In this document: positions 6,949 to 9,379 of the stretch, piece after piece
How positions within the stretch are numbered: the stretch's first letter is position 1
Layout: each line of letters begins with the position of its first letter
From: Pseudomonadota bacterium
GTDB taxonomy: Bacteria; Pseudomonadota; Alphaproteobacteria; Rhizobiales; Hyphomicrobiaceae
Assembly (NCBI GenBank): GCA_003242645.1
Contig: QGVC01000116.1
Span: forward strand, 1-9,379
DNA: 9,379 nt
Direction of reading: 5' to 3'
Notes under the pieces: generated by a model
The model's input: the letters and a program-made list of their open reading frames with translations, nothing else
What the model was told of the DNA's origin: nothing
Database searches by the model: none
Program-made: the position numbers and the translations under genes

Positions 6949-7809
6949 GTGGTGCTGAAACGAATAATCGAAATTCGGCGGGTCGGATCTGCGGTGATGG
7001 TCTTGGCGCTTTGCCTCATCGTAAGCGCCTGCGCATCGTCCAACGACGCCGCAAAGATGCTCAATCCCGATCCGCCGGAGAAAATGTACGCCGAGGCGGA
7101 TCAGTTGCTGTCCCGCGGCAAGTTCGAAGCTGCGGCCAAAAAATTCGAGGATCTTGACCGGGACCATCCCTACTCCCCCGAGGCGCGCAAAGCCATGGTC
7201 ATGGCGGCCTACGCCTATTATCGCGCCGGTAAGACACAAGAAGCCATTGCGACTGCCCGGCGCTACACGACCATGCACCCCGGCACAAAGGAAGCCGCGC
7301 TTGCGCACCACATCATCATCTCGTCCTACTTCGACGAGATGGTCGGTCCGAACCGGGACCAAACGAACGCGCGCAAAGCGCTGGCCGAGCTGCAAACGCT
7401 GAAAGCTCGTTATCCCGACAGCCCATACGCGAAGGATGCCGACAATCGTATTCGCATCGCCCAGGACATGATCGCAGCCCACGAAATGGAGGTTGGGCGC
7501 TATTACTTGAAGCGGAAGAACTATCTCGCCGCGATCAATCGCTTTAAGACCGTCGTCACCGATTATCAGACGACCGCGCACGTGGAAGAAGCGCTCATGC
7601 GCCTCGTGGAAGCCTATATGGCCCTCGGCATCAAGCAGGAGGCGCAGACGGCCGCAGCTGTGTTGGGCCACAACTTCCCGAACTCGCCTTGGTACAAGGA
7701 CGCGTATGCGCTTCTGCAGTCCGACGGCCTCGCGCCGCGGGAGGACACCGGCTCGTGGATCAGCCGCGCGTGGCGGAACTTCAAGCTGCCCAAGCTGACC
7801 AGCGGTTAA
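6949..7809 (+). CDS. bamD: Outer membrane protein assembly factor BamD (ComL-type lipoprotein)
   Basis: TPR lipoprotein of the BAM complex, which folds beta-barrel proteins into the outer membrane; it is anchored to the inner face of the outer membrane. The 286 residues begin with a signal peptide: a basic start (MVLKRIIEIRR), a hydrophobic core (about 14-25) and the lipobox VSAC with C28 as the lipidated cysteine. About five TPR-like helix pairs follow from residue 41 to 255, starting MYAEADQLLSRGKFEAA and including SYFDEMVGPNRDQ, a segment typical of BamD. The start is GTG at 6949, with a second in-frame GTG at 6952; GGGGG at 6940-6944 could serve either. It ends the + strand run, 271 bp after lpxC. 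In many alphaproteobacteria recN and ligA follow; here convergent genes do. Confidence 0.93.
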   Translation: MVLKRIIEIRRVGSAVMVLALCLIVSACASSNDAAKMLNPDPPEKMYAEADQLLSRGKFEAAAKKFEDLDRDHPYSPEARKAMVMAAYAYYRAGKTQEAIATARRYTTMHPGTKEAALAHHIIISSYFDEMVGPNRDQTNARKALAELQTLKARYPDSPYAKDADNRIRIAQDMIAAHEMEVGRYYLKRKNYLAAINRFKTVVTDYQTTAHVEEALMRLVEAYMALGIKQEAQTAAAVLGHNFPNSPWYKDAYALLQSDGLAPREDTGSWISRAWRNFKLPKLTSG

Positions 7810-7860
7810 GTAGGCAAGACGTATTGGTGAGCTGAGCCGCGACGACGCACGCAGGCGATT

Positions 7861-7880
7861 CGCACAGAGTGCACTGTGCG
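7861..7880. terminator. Hairpin between convergent bamD and gapR
   Basis: CGCACAG (7861-7867) and CTGTGCG (7874-7880) form a perfect 7-bp inverted repeat around a 6-base loop, 51 bases past the bamD stop. It is GC-rich but lacks a T-run on either side. The place between two convergent genes favours a bidirectional transcription end or RNA-stabilising structure. Confidence 0.45.
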
Positions 7881-7961
7881 TGGTAGCTTAGGTCGTGACG
7901 CTGTCATCCAGCGAATGAAGCGGACGGGTAATCTCGGAGGTGGGGGTTAAGCTCAGTCGAA

Positions 7962-8004
7962 TGCGCGTTGCTCAACGGGCGATCGGAACAATCCGCAACG
8001 CGCA
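7962..8004 (-). terminator. 10-bp inverted repeat just past the gapR stop
   Basis: TGCGCGTTGC (7962-7971) and GCAACGCGCA (7995-8004) are a perfect 10-bp inverted repeat with a 23-base spacer. Read on the - strand it begins five bases after the gapR stop codon, the expected position for a terminator or mRNA-end structure. No T-run follows, so Rho-independent termination is uncertain. Confidence 0.5.
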
Positions 8005-8009
8005 ATTCA

Positions 8010-8300
8010 TTATTCAGCGGCCATCATCTTCGCGCTTTCGGTCTCGGGCTCTGGATCAAGCATGCCGAGAGCGTGGAGGTAGGTCGCCAGAATAGCTTCT
8101 TCCTCCATCCGATCCGCCTTGCTCTTCTTACGCAGGCGGAGCACCTGACGTAGCACCTTGACGTCAAAACCGAGCGCTTTTGCCTCGGCGAACTTTTCAC
8201 GAATGTCTTCCGCAATGGCCTTCTTCTCCTCCTCGAGCCGCTCGAGCTGCTCGACGAGCTGGCGCAGCTGTTGTTGCGCCGAGGCTTGGAGCCCATTCAT
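8010..8300 (-). CDS. gapR: Nucleoid-associated protein GapR (DUF2312)
   Basis: GapR is an alphaproteobacterial DNA-binding protein, known from Caulobacter to bind overtwisted, AT-rich DNA ahead of replication forks and transcription and to stimulate topoisomerases. The 96-residue product is close to the family's 80-95. A heptad-rich coiled-coil region spans about 5-45 (QLRQLVEQLERLEEEKKAI), followed by the strongly conserved GFDVKVLRQVLRLRKK (44-59) and the RMEEEAILATYLHALG segment (64-79). Basic residues in these helices form the DNA-binding face by family knowledge. The tail (80-96) is acidic and variable. The ATG at 8300 is preceded on this strand by GGGGGA (8312-8307) at six bases. Convergent with bamD, and downstream of the DUF1244 gene by 148 bp, a gap with a DnaA-box-like site, so it may have its own promoter. 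Confidence 0.93.
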   Translation of the reverse strand: MNGLQASAQQQLRQLVEQLERLEEEKKAIAEDIREKFAEAKALGFDVKVLRQVLRLRKKSKADRMEEEAILATYLHALGMLDPEPETESAKMMAAE

Positions 8301-8422
8301 TTGACATCCCCCGTCTTGGAGCGCGCCGGGCTAGTGGCTCTCATTTCCCGACCGCATACGTGCGCCCATCGCTATCGCGGGGAAGAGATCACAGCAAGGC
8401 GAAGAGGTTGCAAACGCGGAAC

Positions 8423-8431
8423 TTATCCACG
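8423..8431 (+). promoter_or_regulatory. DnaA-box-like site upstream of gapR
   Basis: TTATCCACG matches the DnaA box TTATCCACA at 8 of 9 positions and lies 123 bases upstream of the gapR start, in the gapR-DUF1244 gap. It is the only such match I saw in the window. DnaA acts as a transcription factor in Caulobacter; binding here is inferred. Confidence 0.3.
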
Positions 8432-8448
8432 CAACTCACCCTCGCCCC

Positions 8449-8751
8449 TCAAGAGTGCCTGTGCGCCTTCTCGAACGCCGCCTTCTGCTCGGGCGTTGCT
8501 TCCTTCTGATACTTGGCGCGCCACTCCTCGTAAGGCATGCCGTAGATGATTTCGCGCGCCTCTTCCTTGGTCATGGGGATGCCGGCAGCGTTAGCCGCCT
8601 CCTGATACCAGTTGGCGAGGCAGTTGCGGCAGAACCCGGCAAGGTTCATCAGGTCGATGTTCTGGACATCCGTACGCTCGCGCAGGTGCGCGACAAGCTT
8701 GCGGAAGGCCGAAGCTTCAAGCTCAACCCTGGTCTTCTCGTCGATCGCCAT
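8449..8751 (-). CDS. DUF1244 family protein
   Basis: A 100-residue soluble protein of the DUF1244 family, whose biochemical function is not known. It has no signal peptide or membrane segment. Recognisable parts: an N-terminal helix with EASAFRKLVAHLRERTDVQNIDLMNLAGFCRNCLANWY (12-49), holding the family's CRNC pair (C41 and C44), which could bind a metal or be redox active, then TKEEAREIIYGMPYEEWRAKYQ (61-82). The C-terminal EATPEQKAAFEKAH is helical and ends in HRHS. The ATG at 8751 follows GGGAG (8763-8759 on this strand) at seven bases, a good ribosome binding site. It lies 63 bp downstream of the amidohydrolase gene on the same strand, probably as one transcript. Family assignment is firm; any role is speculation. 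Confidence 0.9.
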   Translation of the reverse strand: MAIDEKTRVELEASAFRKLVAHLRERTDVQNIDLMNLAGFCRNCLANWYQEAANAAGIPMTKEEAREIIYGMPYEEWRAKYQKEATPEQKAAFEKAHRHS

Positions 8752-8814
8752 AACCGTTCTCCCGATCGAGCTATCCCCTGAAACCCGAGATAGGCGCGGC
8801 CCCTCGGTCTGTCA

Positions 8815-9379
8815 TCAGGCGCATGCAGCCTTGCTTACGGCCCGAGGCCGCAGATCAATCTTCGGCAGCACCTCCCGCGTGATGCGCGCGAGCCGCTCGG
8901 CCCAGGCCGCCTGTCCTCTCTCATCGCGGATGAGATCCTGCCGGATCTCGATGATGGCGTGCGCCAGTCCTCGCTGTGTCCCGTGCCGCCACAGGGTATC
9001 GCCAACGAGCTGCCCGATGTAGGGCTCGTTGGCTCCGACAATCAAATCGTTCTCAGCGCACAATGCTTCGAGAAATGGCTCAGCGAGCCGGTTATCCTCC
9101 CCGTACAGGACACCGACGTGCCACGGGCGCGAGATACCCTTCCAACTCTCCGTAAAGCTGTGAATGGACAGGATCGCAGGCGTCGTTCCTGTCGCCAAGC
9201 AGCAGTCGAGCACGTCGTCGATCGCATTGTGATAAGGCCAGTAGTAGAGGCGTAGGCGCTTTTCCCGTTCCTCGGGTGTAATCACGCGATTGCCCGGAAC
9301 GATAGCGCCGTCCGACAGCCGCATGATCAGCGTTGGGTCGTCCTCACCGCGATTGGGGTCGATCAGCAACCGAGAGTAA
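8815..9379 (-). CDS. N-formylglutamate amidohydrolase family protein, N-terminus missing
   Basis: The gene enters from the right edge and its start lies outside; 187 residues are visible and the TGA is at 8817-8815. The reading frame continues to the edge as YSRLLIDPNRGEDD, which matches the family's N-terminal region, so the TTG codon at 9369 is internal. Other family features are SDGAIVPGN, YYWPYHNAIDDVLD, the AILSIHSFTESWKGISRPWHVG segment with the likely metal-binding His, NEPYIG, and HGTQRGLAHAIIEIRQDLI near the C-terminus. Members of the family hydrolyse N-formyl-L-glutamate to formate and glutamate in one histidine degradation route, but many rhizobial paralogues lie away from hut genes and are of unproven substrate, as here. 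It precedes the DUF1244 gene by 63 bp and is probably co-transcribed with it. Confidence 0.9.
   Translation of the reverse strand, partial: YSRLLIDPNRGEDDPTLIMRLSDGAIVPGNRVITPEEREKRLRLYYWPYHNAIDDVLDCCLATGTTPAILSIHSFTESWKGISRPWHVGVLYGEDNRLAEPFLEALCAENDLIVGANEPYIGQLVGDTLWRHGTQRGLAHAIIEIRQDLIRDERGQAAWAERLARITREVLPKIDLRPRAVSKAACA

Overview
This window is the distal end of an alphaproteobacterial division and cell-wall (dcw) cluster, followed by outer-membrane biogenesis genes and a convergent group of three alphaproteobacterial accessory genes. The DNA is GC-rich (about 60% by eye). Several traits point to Alphaproteobacteria, most likely Hyphomicrobiales (rhizobia and relatives): the gene order murB-ddl-ftsQ-ftsA-ftsZ-lpxC-bamD, an FtsZ with a very long proline-rich linker, a GapR (DUF2312) gene, and its pairing with DUF1244 and N-formylglutamate amidohydrolase genes. 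I cannot name a genus from the sequence alone.

Layout, + strand: the 3' end of murB (1-258), ddl (421-1359), ftsQ (1493-2395), ftsA (2417-3682), ftsZ (3788-5482), lpxC (about 5736-6677) and bamD (6949-7809). Layout, - strand, reading back toward bamD: a partial N-formylglutamate amidohydrolase family gene (9379-8815), a DUF1244 gene (8751-8449) and gapR (8300-8010). No gene-free stretch exceeds 300 bases. The longest are 6678-6948 (271 bp, with a weak hairpin and a tandem GAATC pair), about 5483-5735 (253 bp, with one small hairpin) and 7810-8009 (200 bp between convergent genes, with two inverted repeats). I saw no tRNA, rRNA, insertion sequence, CRISPR array or integrase.

How the genes work together: MurB and Ddl make cytoplasmic peptidoglycan precursors (UDP-MurNAc and D-Ala-D-Ala). 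FtsQ, FtsA and FtsZ are the inner-membrane scaffold, membrane anchor and cytoskeletal polymer of the divisome. LpxC commits carbon to lipid A, and BamD helps insert outer-membrane proteins, so the + strand run links division to both layers of the envelope. GapR is a nucleoid-associated protein that follows overtwisted DNA during replication. The roles of its DUF1244 and amidohydrolase neighbours in this setting are not established.

Overall this is an ordinary, well-conserved chromosomal core region. I found no convincing new system. The observations worth a second look are small: a divergent FtsZ C-terminal peptide, an AT-rich patch in lpxC, a tandem GANTC pair upstream of bamD, a DnaA-box-like site upstream of gapR, and several non-coding structures.
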